Under the pieces are notes generated by a model. It made no database searches. It was not told the origin of the DNA and saw nothing but the letters and a program-made list of their open reading frames with translations. Position numbers and translations under genes: made by a program. From Aquila chrysaetos chrysaetos (lineage: Eukaryota > Chordata > Aves > Accipitriformes > Accipitridae), in NCBI RefSeq assembly GCF_900496995.4, contig NC_044010.1, positions 1,736,001 to 1,800,000 of the forward strand: DNA of 64,000 bases. The letters run 5' to 3'. This document shows, piece after piece, positions 24,979 through 37,021 of this stretch (the first letter of the stretch is position 1; every line of letters begins with the position of its first letter).

Positions 24979-25101
24979 ACTAGAAAGAAAGAAAGAAAGA
25001 AAGAGAAAGAAAAACAAAGAAGAAAGAAGAGAAAAAGAAAGAAAGAAAGAGAAAAAAGGAAAGAAAGAAAGAAAGGAAGGAAGGAAGGAAGAAAAGAAAG
25101 A
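24979..25101 (+). repeat. Polypurine microsatellite (GAAA)n/(GGAA)n
   Basis: About 120 bases are almost pure purine, made of GAAA units with GAGAAA interruptions and a block of GGAA units near 25,073-25,090. The other strand is pure pyrimidine. The tract lies about 1 kb downstream of the HAO2 stop codon. Confidence 0.9.
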
Positions 25102-26120
25102 GCGAGCTCCTAGTCATTATTAAGGACCCATCACCACCAGGTGGGTGGCACAGCCAAGGGAAGGGTGTGCTTCCTCATGGGGAGGTCAGACCCACGTCTC
25201 AGGAAGAAACTTGGACAGGGAAGGGATGAGCACATATTTCTGTTACCTTGGAGAGCAAGGGCTTCTGCTGCTCTACGCTGGCAGCAGGCACACGGTTGCC
25301 TCTGCTCCATCTTCCAAGAGCAAAGGCCACGTGCTGCTCGGGTAGTGCTGGCAGCTCCTGCCTGCTCCATCAGCCCGCGCCGGCCGTGGTCATCCGTGGG
25401 CAGAGACCAGGGCACCGGGGGAGTTATTTACACACTGCCACAAACTCGTGCTGTGCTCTGAGAATGCGTAGGTCCTGGCTGCTGCTTGGGTGAGTTTGCC
25501 TTGCAAATTAACGATGTCGTGAAGGAGGAGGCTCTCTCTGCAGGGTGTTGCTTTGGTTACTAGTGATTTCATTGCCCTGCATTTAGAAGCAGCAGGCAAG
25601 AACTGCTCCCACCTCCAAAGGGTAGCTGGGGTGCCTGTTAGCTGATGCATCTTGTTTCTGTATCTGCTATGAATACATCTAAGAAAGCCCAAGCTGTGGA
25701 AGATATCAGCCACAACACTTACTGCCCCGGAGCTGGAAAGGTGCATAGCTTGAGTTGCAGTCAGACATGGTAGGACAACCAAGTGGAAGAAGCAAGGGAC
25801 ATAGTTTTCTGTGTCTGGCTGACGTATCAGAGCTTGGGAGTAAGGCCCAACACAGGTAATGCCACGGAACAGCCACTTTAAAGTAAATGTATTTAAGCAA
25901 GCAACAATTACCCAAAGTGTTAAAGAACTCATTGGTCTCAATAAAAGCAGAGAACAGCCTTTGCTAACGCAGAGCCTTTCCTAATCTCCTCAGAAGTTTC
26001 CTGAAGGCCTTATCAGATACTTCTTGCACATTCAACGTTTGCATCTCCTTTTTCTCTCTTCAGTCTGGTTGGGACCTCAGCATGAGCTGCCGCTGTTCAG
26101 GTGGGCTTGCAGGAGGCTGT

Positions 26121-26176
26121 TCACAGCTTTGAAAACTGAACTAGGTGTCGGCCAATCTCTGAGACGCTGGCACAGC
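26121..26176 (-). CDS. HAO2: HAO2 coding exon 7 (last)
   Basis: The acceptor TATTTATTTCAG precedes 26176. The 56 bases encode [18 protein letters not shown] and end in TGA (26121-26123). The SKL tail is the peroxisomal import signal. I saw no canonical AATAAA on the - strand in the next several hundred bases, so the 3' end is not located. Confidence 0.92.
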
Positions 26177-29100
26177 CTGAAATAAATAGAGAAATGAAAC
26201 ATGTTGGTGAGACAGAAAGCTCTGTGGGTGAAACTTGGAAGGCCCCCTCGCTGAATCACGCTCTAGTCTTGTATGAGCAGTGTGGGGATAGGTTGGTACT
26301 TCAACAGCTCACCCACAGGAGCCCTACTCCTCAACGGTATCTTCAGCCTTGAGTTTAGGGACCGGGCTTCCTGCACAAGAAGAGTTAGAAACAGGGAAAA
26401 AAAAGGATCCTTATAACAAGCTGAGCAGGGAGCCGTCTGATCCAGCCAGAAGTGAAAGGCAGACAGAAAAGACACAGGGATTGCCGTGTGTCAAGTGACT
26501 GGACGTGGAGATTTGCATTGCTGTTTCATTTGGTCAAATCTGGGTGGAATTTCACAGCCCTGCCAAAAAGGTCCCAATCTGCTACTCTTGCTGAGTTCAG
26601 TGCCCTTTTGCATGTAAAGAACTGTGAGAGCCTCCTGGAAAAAAAACCTTGTAGCAGTCTTTACTAGTTGAAAAAGTAACCCAAAACTCCAGCCTATTAA
26701 GAAATGCCCAACAGGATTTCAGTTTTCCAGTCTCCCAGTCAGCATTGTTATCCACTTGAGTTCATGATTGCTAGCACATGAAAATCTTTAAAACATGATC
26801 TGAAGTGGGATAAGACCCTTTGCTGATGTCTGAGTACTTCTGCACTGGACATGCATGTTGTACTTGTTCATGTGTGAAACTGGAGTTTGCACTGGGCTGT
26901 GCAAATTTACTGTTCAGTGAGGGGGTCAAACGTGGCAACTACAGGTAGGAGCAGAAGTGAGAAACGCAGAATGAGGAACAACAGTAAAAGCTTGGAGGAG
27001 ACACAGAGGCTTTTAAAGCATGTGGGATGCAGAGATTTCAACCTGCACCAACAGACTGGATTCTCTAATCTGCAGAGAAACATTCTGCATCCATTTTTTT
27101 TCCAAACTTTTCATGAAGAAAAAAAATTGGTTGCATTTTCCCCTGGTAAACATTAAATTAAATACTGAAAAACATATGCTGCAATTCCCAGCAGAAGTTC
27201 CACGTTTTGCTCAGCTCTAGTTAGCAGTTTTGCACCTCTTTAAATTGGTCAGAAAACTGCTTTAACCTACTTGCAAGCTTCATTGCTATGGCACCTGAAA
27301 TGCCAAGTGGTTTCACAGGGAGCAAACAATCACCTTAAATATATCAACTAGAACCAGCACAGCTCACATGATTTCCCTTTTCGTGACCCATCTATCAGAC
27401 TTCTGATTTTAGATGGCTCGCATACAGAAACCTCTGTATCACCAATTTCAACCAACCTGCAAAATGCTTACCAGCTAAGGCCATCGACAAGCGAAATTCA
27501 TCCTGCAAAATCCTCAAAACCTCTTGAAGACCTTCTTCACCCTGCTCCAACAAAGAAAGAGGTCAGGGGAAAAGGAGCACTGGCACAGAGCAATGCTGCA
27601 GGATGCTTGCACTGTGAGAGCTGGGACAGTCCCTCAAGTCTGTGCCAATTCCAGTCTCTCAGACAGCTGAATGATTAAAATGATATGATGGATGTGCTCA
27701 GTTCATCACAGATTAATTTAGATGCTTTTCCTTTTGTGATACATCTGAACAGGGAAAGAAAACAAAGCTGTTTTTCACTTCTGACATTTTCTAGCTGTTT
27801 TTTTTCTTAGCTTTCAGTTAACCTCCACCAATGGTCTTGTTTTAAAATGTCAAGCCTTACAATGCTGACAGTATTTTATGGAGTTATGAGAGGTTTATAT
27901 ATGGTACAGCTTTAAAAACTTTAGTTTACTCAGATACCAGACTGAATCTTTAAAAATAGTACACTGTGTGTTTTCCTCCAAGCAAGTGACACCAAGAAGC
28001 TCAAAACCCAATAAAATGTAGATATGATTTTGACCTTACTGTAAAATATTGGAGGATTTTTTTTCTTTTTTCTCTTAAATTTTGTTTTTATTTTTTGCAA
28101 TAAAGAATGCTTGGGGTGCAGACAATGTCAGTGCTTGTTCGTGCCCTTCTGCTCTTGTACGCTAGGGTAATGCCACTGAGATATATCTTTAGGAATACTG
28201 TATGGAATGTAATACCAAAGCACAGTTGAACTCAAAAAATCCCATCTCCTTTCTGTTTGCATTGTGGAAAAAATGCAGACAACTCACAGCAACACCCTTT
28301 TCATGTTAGGCCCTTTTTCTCTGTTTACTGACAACAGAAACAGTGCTGAAAACTCGTCCAGGTTTCTCAGAAGATTCAGGTGATTTCTTCCTTAAAGCCT
28401 AGCTACTGCAATCCGCAGCAATCACACCACTGGACAGGAGTCTCATTTAAAACATAGGAAATGTTTCTAGACCATAAAAATAAATAATTTTTCTTCTAGA
28501 GAAAAGCTTGAAAGCTCCAATCAAGAGGCTAAAAAGCAAAAATTTAGCAAAGCAAACAACTGGTATAATTACATTTTAATTTTCATTATATTGTGTTAGC
28601 CTTCTGTATCAGAGGCCTGTTTCATGACTCTGGATCATAGAAATACGCTAGTAGTTAAGAAGCAGCAAAGCTGGAACTGAGATACAGTAGTGGCACGCTC
28701 AGGCACCTACAGGACACGGTTGTGCTCAGTCTTGCCCAAATGTTTCAGACATCAGTGGGATGGAGTTCTATATGTATTTCTAAAGAAGTCATAACACCGC
28801 TATGAAACTGCTGTATCAAAACCGTGTAAGTAAGCTGACAGCAAAAAAAGTTTGTGGCAAAAAAGCCCTCCTGCAATTTTCAAAAGCACTGACGGTGCTG
28901 AGTCCTAGAGTACTTTAGCACCAAACTGCAGTACCAAGAGATCAGGTCCCACAAAACAATGTTATCAGCTTCAAAATCATAGCTGAAATTGTAAAATTCA
29001 GTGGTATTTTTAAATCACAGAAAATGTCTGGTTTAGATTCAATTTGGAGTGTTTCCACTTAAAACTCAGCAAAGCAAAGCAAAAAAAAAGGTTAGATTCT

Positions 29101-32100
29101 TCACTGGTGAAAACTGTCTCTATGACTTTCAAATAACAGCAATAGTGTTAGAGAGTATGAGAAGTAGACATACAAACTCAAAGCTCCTCACTCACCTTGT
29201 AAGCCAGACCCCATAAAGCTGGTCTTCCAATAAAGACGCATTTTGCTCCTAGTGCCAGTGCTTTTAATACATCACTTCCTTTTCGTATTCCACCATCTAA
29301 ATAAACTTCGACTCTGCCTTGTACTGCCTCCACGACCTCAACCAGGGCATCAATCTGCAAAGAAGCAGCCACTCTCACTTTGAGGTCAGCTTTTGATTTC
29401 AAGAGAAAGAGGAGATATTCCAAAGAGACAGGCAGGGATGCAATGCTTTAATAGCATACCTTCTCGAAATGAAATGTGACAATGCAACACAAATAGCTCG
29501 GCACCAAAGGCTGCAGAATAAAGTGCAGCTCCCTGTTCTGTTTGCCAGATAGTTATTTCCATTTTCTGGTGCTTTGCTTATACTGATATTCTTTGCTAGC
29601 ACTCCTGATAAGTGAAAAAGTAACATTTTCACTTGCCTTCTGAAAGATTTTTAAAATAAATTTCAATGGAAATAATTGCCGTTAATATCTTACTTTCATC
29701 TAAGACAATGATGAGTGATACAAATGTTTGTAAAAAAGGCCGATGTCAAACTTGTCCCTGCTACTGTCCAAATTGCCTAAACTTACATTTCAACCTAATC
29801 CTGGTGACCACCTGTCGAAAACCTCCTCAGACCCCCTAAAGCATCTATGAAGGATTTCATTTGCTATCTAGCACAGTCAATGTATCATTTCCTCCAGGCC
29901 AAGTCTCCTGATTCCCTCAGGTCTTTCCTGTAGAGCACGGTGCAGTGCCAGGCTGGTAGTGCAGGGCCGTGCCACGGAGCGATGCTGGCTCTGGTCCCAA
30001 AGCCAGTATAACCAGTGGCAGGACTTTGCAGTAGACCTAATTAACTCTCCTTCCCAGCAAACCCAAAGGTCTCTTTTCTTACACTCTTTTGCCTTCTTTT
30101 CACCTTTTTTAAGTAGAGCAGCTATAACTAAGATTACTAAGTAGATTTTTCCAGTTAGTCATAATTTTTTTCAGAATTTCAGTCTGAAAACTTTCAGGAT
30201 GAATTTTTCCAGGAGTAACTCAGCAAGAGCAGGGACAATAGCTTCTGCTGCCAGGATTGGTACCAGAGAAGTAGCAGAGCTGAACTAGTTATCTGCTGGT
30301 TTGTCTGTGTATATAAACAAACTTTTAAGGTAGAAGAGCAGTTTAATGTGGATGCCATTTCCATTATTATGTCCTTAGAATTTAGATTAAATTTTTTTTG
30401 CCCATTATTTTCAGCCTTGACATAGAATAGAAGAGAATTCCCTGGTACCTATTTTTGTTTTACAGAGGAAAACAGAGAAAAGGAAGTCCATAAGACACTA
30501 TGCAATACAGAACTGTAAAATAAGAACAATTGGAAAAACTGACAGAAGCCAAATTAAACCAGTGAAATACACATACGTCCAAACAACTCAGGATTTCTTT
30601 GTACAGATTAAAAAGCAGGGGAATTTTTCTTCAGATAACTTATCCTTGTTCTGGCTCATGAAAGTCAATAAATTCCCATTTAGACTTGAGTCTGTAAATA
30701 CGCAAGCAGACCTCTCGCTAAATCTAGCTGCATATTGTTTGTGCATGTTTTGGCAGATGTGAACAATGAGAACACATTATGCTCTCATTTGTACATTTTT
30801 GGTCCAGAGTTTAGTTTTATTTTTGCTGCAGTGCGCAAAGAGTACGTGTGTATTGCACCAGCTAATGAAGACATAGGCAGAAAACTTTTACTAACTTAGG
30901 CCAGTAGTTTATCTGCAGTATTGTGGGTTCAGTGCTGCTTACAGAACCCTCCCAAGAAGGTGAGAAAACACTTCATTGGGTAGCCCATGCCAAGGCATGC
31001 ATCTTACCAGTTTAAAGCTAAAGTACATCTGCACCCATCCACAGCCATGCGACAAACACACAAGTCCACCAGAAGCATATATGCAAAGACAGACATAGAG
31101 ATACCCAGGTTAGTGCAAATGTGCCTACGACAGACACTTATGGGACATCCATCCTCTCACTTACCGTGGCAGGTCCTCCATCCAGTTGCCTTCCACCATG
31201 ATTGGACACAATAATTCCCTGAACTCCATGTCTCACTGCCAGCTCTGCATCTTCTTTCGTCAAGATGCCTTTGATGATGATGGGCAGGTGGGTCAGGCTC
31301 CGCAACCAGTAGATATCATTCCAGGTGACCGAAGGATCCAAGCTGTTGGGGGGCAGTCCGTACTCAGAACGGTCATCTCCCTACAGCCATAGGACGGAAG
31401 GAAACCTCATCTGAGCTGTAGCAATACAGAGGCCCCTTGAAGTCTTTCCTTGCCCTAAAACAGATTAATTAAACTTGCTAACAGACATGTTCATGAGCTC
31501 CAGAAAGCACGTGTCTGCAGAGGAGAATAATTACAATGGGGATGGAGGTCAGTGTCTCTAAGGCAGCTGGACTGGGATTTTGAAGCCAGAGCCCAGGCTG
31601 GCAGGAGGTCGAGCCAGGACGCTGCAGAACCAGAAGGGGAGAAGATACGCCCTGGGTACAGCGGATGCCAAAGCAGCAGTTACCCAGTGGTTTTTGTCTC
31701 ATGTGGTACGCTCCAGCGCAGTGAATGAAAGGACGGGCTCATTTTACAAACCTCAAAGGCTCCTTCCAAGTTCTTCAGTTTCATGTGGGGAGGAAGGCGG
31801 AAACCATTGCGGACATCATCGCGTCTTTTGCCCGTGTAGGGCAGATCGGCGGTGAGGACGAGGCCCTGGAAACCCAAGGCCTCCGCCCGTTGGACCAGCT
31901 GCTGGGAAACCGCCCTGTTGCGGTGGATGTAGAGCTGGAACCACTGGAGGCTGCCGGGGGCAGCCGCAGAGATCTCCTCCAGCGTGCAGGTGGAGTACGT
32001 GCTGGCAATGTAACAGGTGTTCATCGCTTTGGCCGCTTCGGGAGGTATTGGGAAATAATCAGAATCAAGGTCATTTCAACGGTCCTGCCAGACACCAGGT

Positions 32101-33895
32101 ACAAAATTATGTACTGTTTGCAGGGACCACCTGAACTCCTGTTTTATGCATATCCTACCTAACGCAGCGCTCTACCAATCAGCAAATATGACCCCAGGAT
32201 TAAAAATGGCTATATTTACCATGCACTGTTGTAGGATCATGGTTAAGAAAGCAGGAAAGGGAGAGGTAGTTTGCCAAGTGATACTTTCATTCTGCAACTA
32301 TTTATTTTAAAAAGCATGAACTTTATCTTTATGACTGTGTCCTTGCAGGAATGCACTGTCAAATGCATTCAGTGTACACAGAAACACACACAGGAAAAAA
32401 GACTTTTCTAGCGGTCAGCTCTCCAAACCCACCACGGGATTTGGGAAGAGAGGTTATCCTTTTCTCCAGGGAAGACACTGTTCTTAATCAGTAACAAGGA
32501 TTTATAGGCTGAGTCCCATCCACCACTTTTATGTCCTATCTAGAGCCCCCGGGACTAAGAACCTTGTGTGGTTCTTGGCATAAGTCAGAAGTGTGTCCAC
32601 TGCCTCTGTCTTAAGTTTGCAGCAGCCTCTGCAGGGCTGATCTCGTAATAGTGGTAGCTGGAGAAGTAGAGCAATGTCTATACAGCTTCCCACACACTCT
32701 GTGTCACCAGACCCAAGCGGGTTATCCACAAAAAGGGGTGTCAGAAAGTGGGAAAGGAGTTTGCCCCTTCAAGCCTGAAGATTTTGCTCAGTCACACTTC
32801 AAGTCATCCTAACAGCTTCTTGAGGCTTTTCCACAACCCCCTTTTTGTTACATGGCAACAAAGCAGAAGAGTACCTCTGGCTGTGCTTTTCTCTCCATCA
32901 GGCCATGCCAGCTGGTGGAAGCCGGTAGGGGCGATTCCTACAGGAAAGCTGATTTCAGTCCCCAGGAGCTTAGTCCTAATGTCCATCACGGATACGTCCC
33001 GCAGCATACGTGGCCGGAAACGAATTCTGTAAGGCAAAAAACCCCTTCAGGATAGTAGCTGTTCGGTGGCTTTTCTGAAGTTTCATGGAAACCAGAGCTT
33101 TGTTTACCTATTGCAATGCAGGAATCTGAGCCAATAAAGAAAACAGCATATAACAAAGGCTCTTTGTCCTTTCTGTTTGCTTTTAGAGGTCAATTCAGCC
33201 AGCAGTTCAGCCACTTCCACTTTTCATTAATCCTATACTCCTGCTTAGTGGCCACAGTGCATCATTTCTGCATTTCCCACCTCAGCTCAGTGGCTTTTGT
33301 TCTCCCATTGCCCATCCCACAGATTCCTTCTACTTGCAGCCCAGTCCCAGGCTGCTGCCTTCCACTCCACCATTCGTATGTCTGTCCTCGCTGTACTTTG
33401 TGCCTGTCCTCACTCTCTGCACCATGTTCCCCAAATCCCATCCTACCTACACGTAGGCTTCCTGCTATTCACCAAATGCTCCCCATTGCATTTCATTCTA
33501 TTATAGCTACTTATCCCCTTTTCTGTCATACCATACCATACCATACCATACCCATTTGCCCGTACCCTCACCATGCCTCATACCATCTGTGTCATATTCA
33601 GGCTAGCATTAAAGTATACAGCTCTATACATTCAGGTAAGTGTATTCTGCTTGGGGACCGCCTTGAAAGGGCAAGGTGTTAGGTATCTTTGCTTGTGAAG
33701 TCTTGCACAAACACATAGTTTAAAACCTTCCAGTACAACACCCCTCATTTCCTCTTCACATTACCTTTTATATGCCAGGATGTTTTCATCTCGGGTGCTA
33801 CAGTCATCTGCTCCAGCTGCAAAAAAATCCCAAGCAATCTTGGGTAAATACTTTTTAGCATAAGCTTCGAAGTCTGAAAGACACACCATAGCCAT
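26121..33895 (-). CDS. HAO2: 2-hydroxyacid oxidase 2 (long-chain L-2-hydroxyacid oxidase)
   Basis: Seven coding exons (33895-33765, 33026-32875, 32035-31752, 31380-31165, 29354-29196, 27541-27472, 26176-26121) join in phase to 355 residues, against 351 for human HAO2. The enzyme is an FMN-dependent alpha-hydroxyacid oxidase that turns long-chain 2-hydroxy acids into 2-keto acids plus hydrogen peroxide in peroxisomes. Visible family marks are [15 protein letters not shown] (75-89), Tyr130 in [17 protein letters not shown] (226-238) with Lys226, the catalytic SNHGGRQLD (His250, Arg253), and the phosphate-binding [12 protein letters not shown] and GRPALWGL blocks. Phe24 (WDFF) sits where glycolate oxidases have Tyr, which supports the long-chain type over HAO1. 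The protein ends in Ser-Lys-Leu, a canonical PTS1 peroxisomal signal. No disruption is seen. Confidence 0.95.
27472..27541 (-). CDS. HAO2: HAO2 coding exon 6
   Basis: Bordered by GGAGCAG (AG at 27542-27543) and CTG/GTAAGC (GT at 27470-27471). It encodes [20 protein letters not shown] and ALA, with a split final Gly, matching the helix after the FMN phosphate site in the family. Confidence 0.92.
29196..29354 (-). CDS. HAO2: HAO2 coding exon 5
   Basis: The acceptor TTCTTTGCAG and donor AAG/GTGAGT flank 159 bases in phase 0. The exon encodes [33 protein letters not shown] and [11 protein letters not shown], the FMN phosphate-binding end of the TIM barrel. Confidence 0.94.
31165..31380 (-). CDS. 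HAO2: HAO2 coding exon 4
   Basis: The acceptor ATGGCTGTAG and donor ACG/GTAAGT enclose 216 bases in phase 0. It carries [22 protein letters not shown] and the catalytic SNHGGRQLD. The following residues read GGPAT where relatives such as HAO1 have GVPAT. Confidence 0.94.
31752..32035 (-). CDS. HAO2: HAO2 coding exon 3
   Basis: The acceptor is ATACCTCCCGAAG (AG at 32036-32037), a weaker site than the others, and the donor is GAG/GTTTGT. The 284 bases encode [12 protein letters not shown], the WFQLYIHRN strand with Tyr130, and [19 protein letters not shown]. Both borders keep phase with the neighbouring exons. Confidence 0.92.
32875..33026 (-). CDS. HAO2: HAO2 coding exon 2
   Basis: The acceptor GCCTTACAG and the donor AGAG/GTACTC flank 152 bases. 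The exon encodes [20 protein letters not shown] and [20 protein letters not shown], the first strands of the FMN-binding barrel. Confidence 0.94.
33527..33553 (+). repeat. (CCATA)n microsatellite
   Basis: Five tandem units of CCATA/CATAC lie inside HAO2 intron 1, at the end of a C/T-rich stretch. Confidence 0.85.
33765..33895 (-). CDS. HAO2: HAO2 coding exon 1 with start codon
   Basis: The ATG at 33893-33895 lies in a good Kozak context (GGCAATGG), 23 bases inside an exon whose acceptor TTTTCTTCAG ends at 33919. It gives [20 protein letters not shown], aligned with the usual HAO2 N-terminus. A second ATG two codons on is possible. The donor is AAAAG/GTAATG. The upstream non-coding exon and the promoter were not found. 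Confidence 0.92.
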
Positions 33896-33929
33896 TGCCA
33901 AGAGAGGCTCTGGGAACCCTGAAGAAAAG

Positions 33930-36782
33930 AATAACATGGAGCGGAAATTAGATCCCTGAACTGTCATTCTCTCTTCCAGGGGCTCTAATGTCACTTAATG
34001 CAAACCTTGGACCCATCTGTCTTGTAGAAGAGTTGCTGAGAGGTTGTCTCAGTCTATCTTGCCCTTCATCCTCTCCCCTAGTACGAGGAAAATTTGCAGA
34101 TGCAGCCATAAGAGTAGGAAGAAGCTTGCATCTCTGTGCCTCTCTTTATTCTCTCTTAAACAGAAGCCCGAAGAGGACATTTTAGGTCCTCTGCTATTTT
34201 AAGACACAGCAACTGTGTAATTCTGTCATAAATGCCATCTTAAAACTAGTTGTTCTATTTGTTGAACTATTTGTTCCACTAATTCTCCTCAAAGGTTGTC
34301 CCAGAACATCATTTGCCGGATTACCCCTTAGGATGGCTCCCTGACTGAACAATTAGTTATGGAGCACAGTGACTAAATTCAATCTGGAAGCAAGTAAATA
34401 CGGAGTCTACATCTAACCTGCTCCAGCATGAGCACATTGTAAAACTATGTCCAGACTCTGAATGCAAGTCACTGTCAAGGCCAGCACTGTGGAAAAACAA
34501 AGTATTTTCTACAGATCTTAATTTTTCTTTTGTAACAAATATCTTCTGGGTGTTTGCATTACATACTGGAGCACTGATACATACTAAAAAAGGAGCATAC
34601 AAAATTTGGACAAGCTATGAGAAAACACTGGCAAAAAGCAAATTCCACAACATGAAACAAGATTCTAAGAACTACCCTCAATCTTTCAGGGAACAGAAGT
34701 GATGTTGTGTGACCCAGATGTCTAATCAAACCAACATAAATGCTGCCTAGCAAATCCCTGCACTTAACATGCTTCTGAACCAGCCAGGACTAAAAGCTAT
34801 GCAAATTAATGTTTTAGCAAACCATGCCTGTGTGCAAGGAAATATGTACAAAACACAGACAAAATCAATTTGCTAAATTGTTTGTTGCAATTACTTCCGC
34901 AACTCTGATGAAAATAGGCATTCTGCAAGGTATATGAAAACACAAAGTTTTAAAAGAGCTGTGGTTTGGGTCTAATTTTTCTAAAAATGTACAGGAAGAT
35001 GTAAATATCCCAGTTTTCAGGATTAGCCTCCCACAGCAGATTAGCAGGGGTTGCAAGCTTCACAAAAACCAGTCCCATGTGTCCCATGTTGTACACTTCT
35101 GCCAGAGATAAACACATAGGTTATGTACACAGATCCAACCTGTCAAACTGCAGACACGGATATGTCTCACTGACTGAGGTGCCTGTGTATACACTTGACA
35201 ATTAGGCATCATAATTCTCTGCTAGGAAAGAGCCCACGATGAGGGAGCCCTTGGAAGATGGAGAAGAAATGTGACTGATTTCTTCAGTATTGTTTTGTCT
35301 CCTCTGGCAGGCATTAGGTAGCAGGTATCCCAAGCCCTCTCTGTATGCCTTCAAGACATCAAGCACTGCTGATAGCAGAAGTCTTCCTATTTCATACATC
35401 ATGATATACTGTAAATAAACCACGTATCACGAATTCTGCTTTTCCAGCTGTTAGAAAGGTCAAAGCCAGCAAGCACAAAAAGATTAAACCAAGTCCTGTC
35501 ACGGAAGAACAAATTGGAATTTTAAACAATCCAGGCCCATTGTTTCCCAATTCAGACCTCAGTTCAGACTTACTTTGGGTTTCAGGAGAGCTGCAGGAGA
35601 GGAGATCCTCTCCTTCAAGTTTGCCTGCAAACAGGACGTAGAAGAGGTCTTTACACTGAGTAGCCACTGTTTTTTCTGGAGTCAATAAGCAACCACCAGA
35701 GATTAAAGCTCAATCCTGCAGTAAACTTTGTCCTGTTTGTATAACACTAACTTTGTTTTGCTATCAGATGATTAAAAGGTCCTTCCAAAAACATGCATCA
35801 CCTTGTCAGCAATGCGATTGCTTTGGACGCAGCACTGGAGCTGTGCTCTTCTGCAGTGGCTGAAGGCTATGCATTCATTTAGGGAAGCAACAGTATTTGA
35901 GGAGGTTTGACTGAATCCCTAAACTGCTGGTAACTCACTGCTGAATGTGCTACAAATCCCACCAAAATGATGAGCCACAGACAGTGTGAGTTGTTACAGC
36001 CCACAGCTGCAGAGCCTTGAATCTTTACCACCATGTGTGGAAGAGATGTTCTTTGCTTCCTACAGTATATGAACAAGTAAAGTACCCTTTGTCTTCTGCC
36101 TTTTTTGAAGGGCTATGAGTGCTGTCGTGATCCGGTTGCTCTCCCACTGGGCTTGCAGATCCCATCCTTTGGCTGCCCACCCAGCCATCACCCAGGAGGA
36201 CCACCGGTCCTCTCCCTTTCCTCTGCTTGGAGCTGGTGAGACTTCTCTGTGTTTCCCTCCATCTCCCCTGCTAAGCATTACAAACCGGCACTGAGGTGCC
36301 AACAGATTTATGATATTGACTTAAATTTGCAAGATATGAAAAGTAAACACTGGACAGTTTTATTTGCCTTTTGGTTTTTTGAGCCTTTAGAGTTCATGTT
36401 TTCAATTTTTCCATGCAAGCATGAGAGCTTGAAACTTTGATTTTTACTAACTGAAAATTGAGATATTTTTCTCATAAACCTATGATACCAGGTGCAGAGG
36501 GTGAGGCGGAAACTTGTGAAAACATTCCCAAAGTTTTACCAGTATTGTTGCCCTCCCAGCCCAAGCAGCCCAGCTGGGGCAGCGAGTGAGCCAAAGGACC
36601 GGGGACCAGCTGGAAGCTGAACAGAGCTGCCACCTTGCGACTTGGTGTCCAAGAGACTGGTCTGATCCAGGACTGCAGCTCTGACATTCCTGACAGCAGA
36701 AATCCGAGGTCACTGACACCATCTTTGCAGCTGTAGTGAACATCTGTTAGGTGTAATCACGAGACCCTGCCCAAACTCTACT
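33930..36782. other. Intergenic DNA upstream of HAO2
   Basis: This region should hold the HAO2 promoter and 5'-untranslated exon, but I cannot place them. No clear TATA box in a suitable position, no coding exon and no clear repeat is seen. Confidence 0.35.
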
Positions 36783-36899
36783 GGGCATGATCAAATCAAA
36801 TCAAACCATTAAGTTTGGAAAAGACCTCTAAGATCATCAAGTCCAATAAGCAACCCAACACCACCATACCCACTAAACCATGTCCTGATCATCTATACC
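36783..36899 (-). mobile_element. CR1 LINE 3'-terminal fragment
   Basis: The + strand reads 'atcaaatcaaatcaaacc', a decayed form of the CR1 tail microsatellite, then 'aagtttggaaaagacctctaagatcatcaagtcca' and 'caacccaacaccaccatacccactaaaccatgtcc'. This is the reverse complement of the CR1 3'-untranslated end. The copy is about 115 bases long and heavily 5'-truncated. Confidence 0.85.
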
Positions 36900-37021
36900 A
36901 TCATCTTCTGAAACTTTGAAATTCAGCCTCCAGAGCTCATTATCCACCGATAGCCCTGCCATCGTCTTCCGAAACTTTTAAATTCAGCCTTCAGAGCTCG
37001 TTATCCGCCGACAGCCCTGTG
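36900..37021 (+). repeat. 61-bp tandem duplication (two copies)
   Basis: 36900-36960 and 36961-37021 align end to end with roughly nine differences. Four of these are CpG in the second copy but TpG or CpA in the first. The pair directly abuts the CR1 tail fragment. Confidence 0.85.

Noticed and set aside
25390..25941. 183-codon open frame on the - strand downstream of HAO2
   Set aside because: It has no recognisable domain or motif. It lies just past the HAO2 stop codon and is more likely untranslated or intergenic DNA.
33116..33682. 188-codon open frame on the + strand
   Set aside because: It is antisense within HAO2 intron 1, in C/T-rich low-complexity DNA, and has a repetitive Ser/Pro/Cys/His-rich composition.
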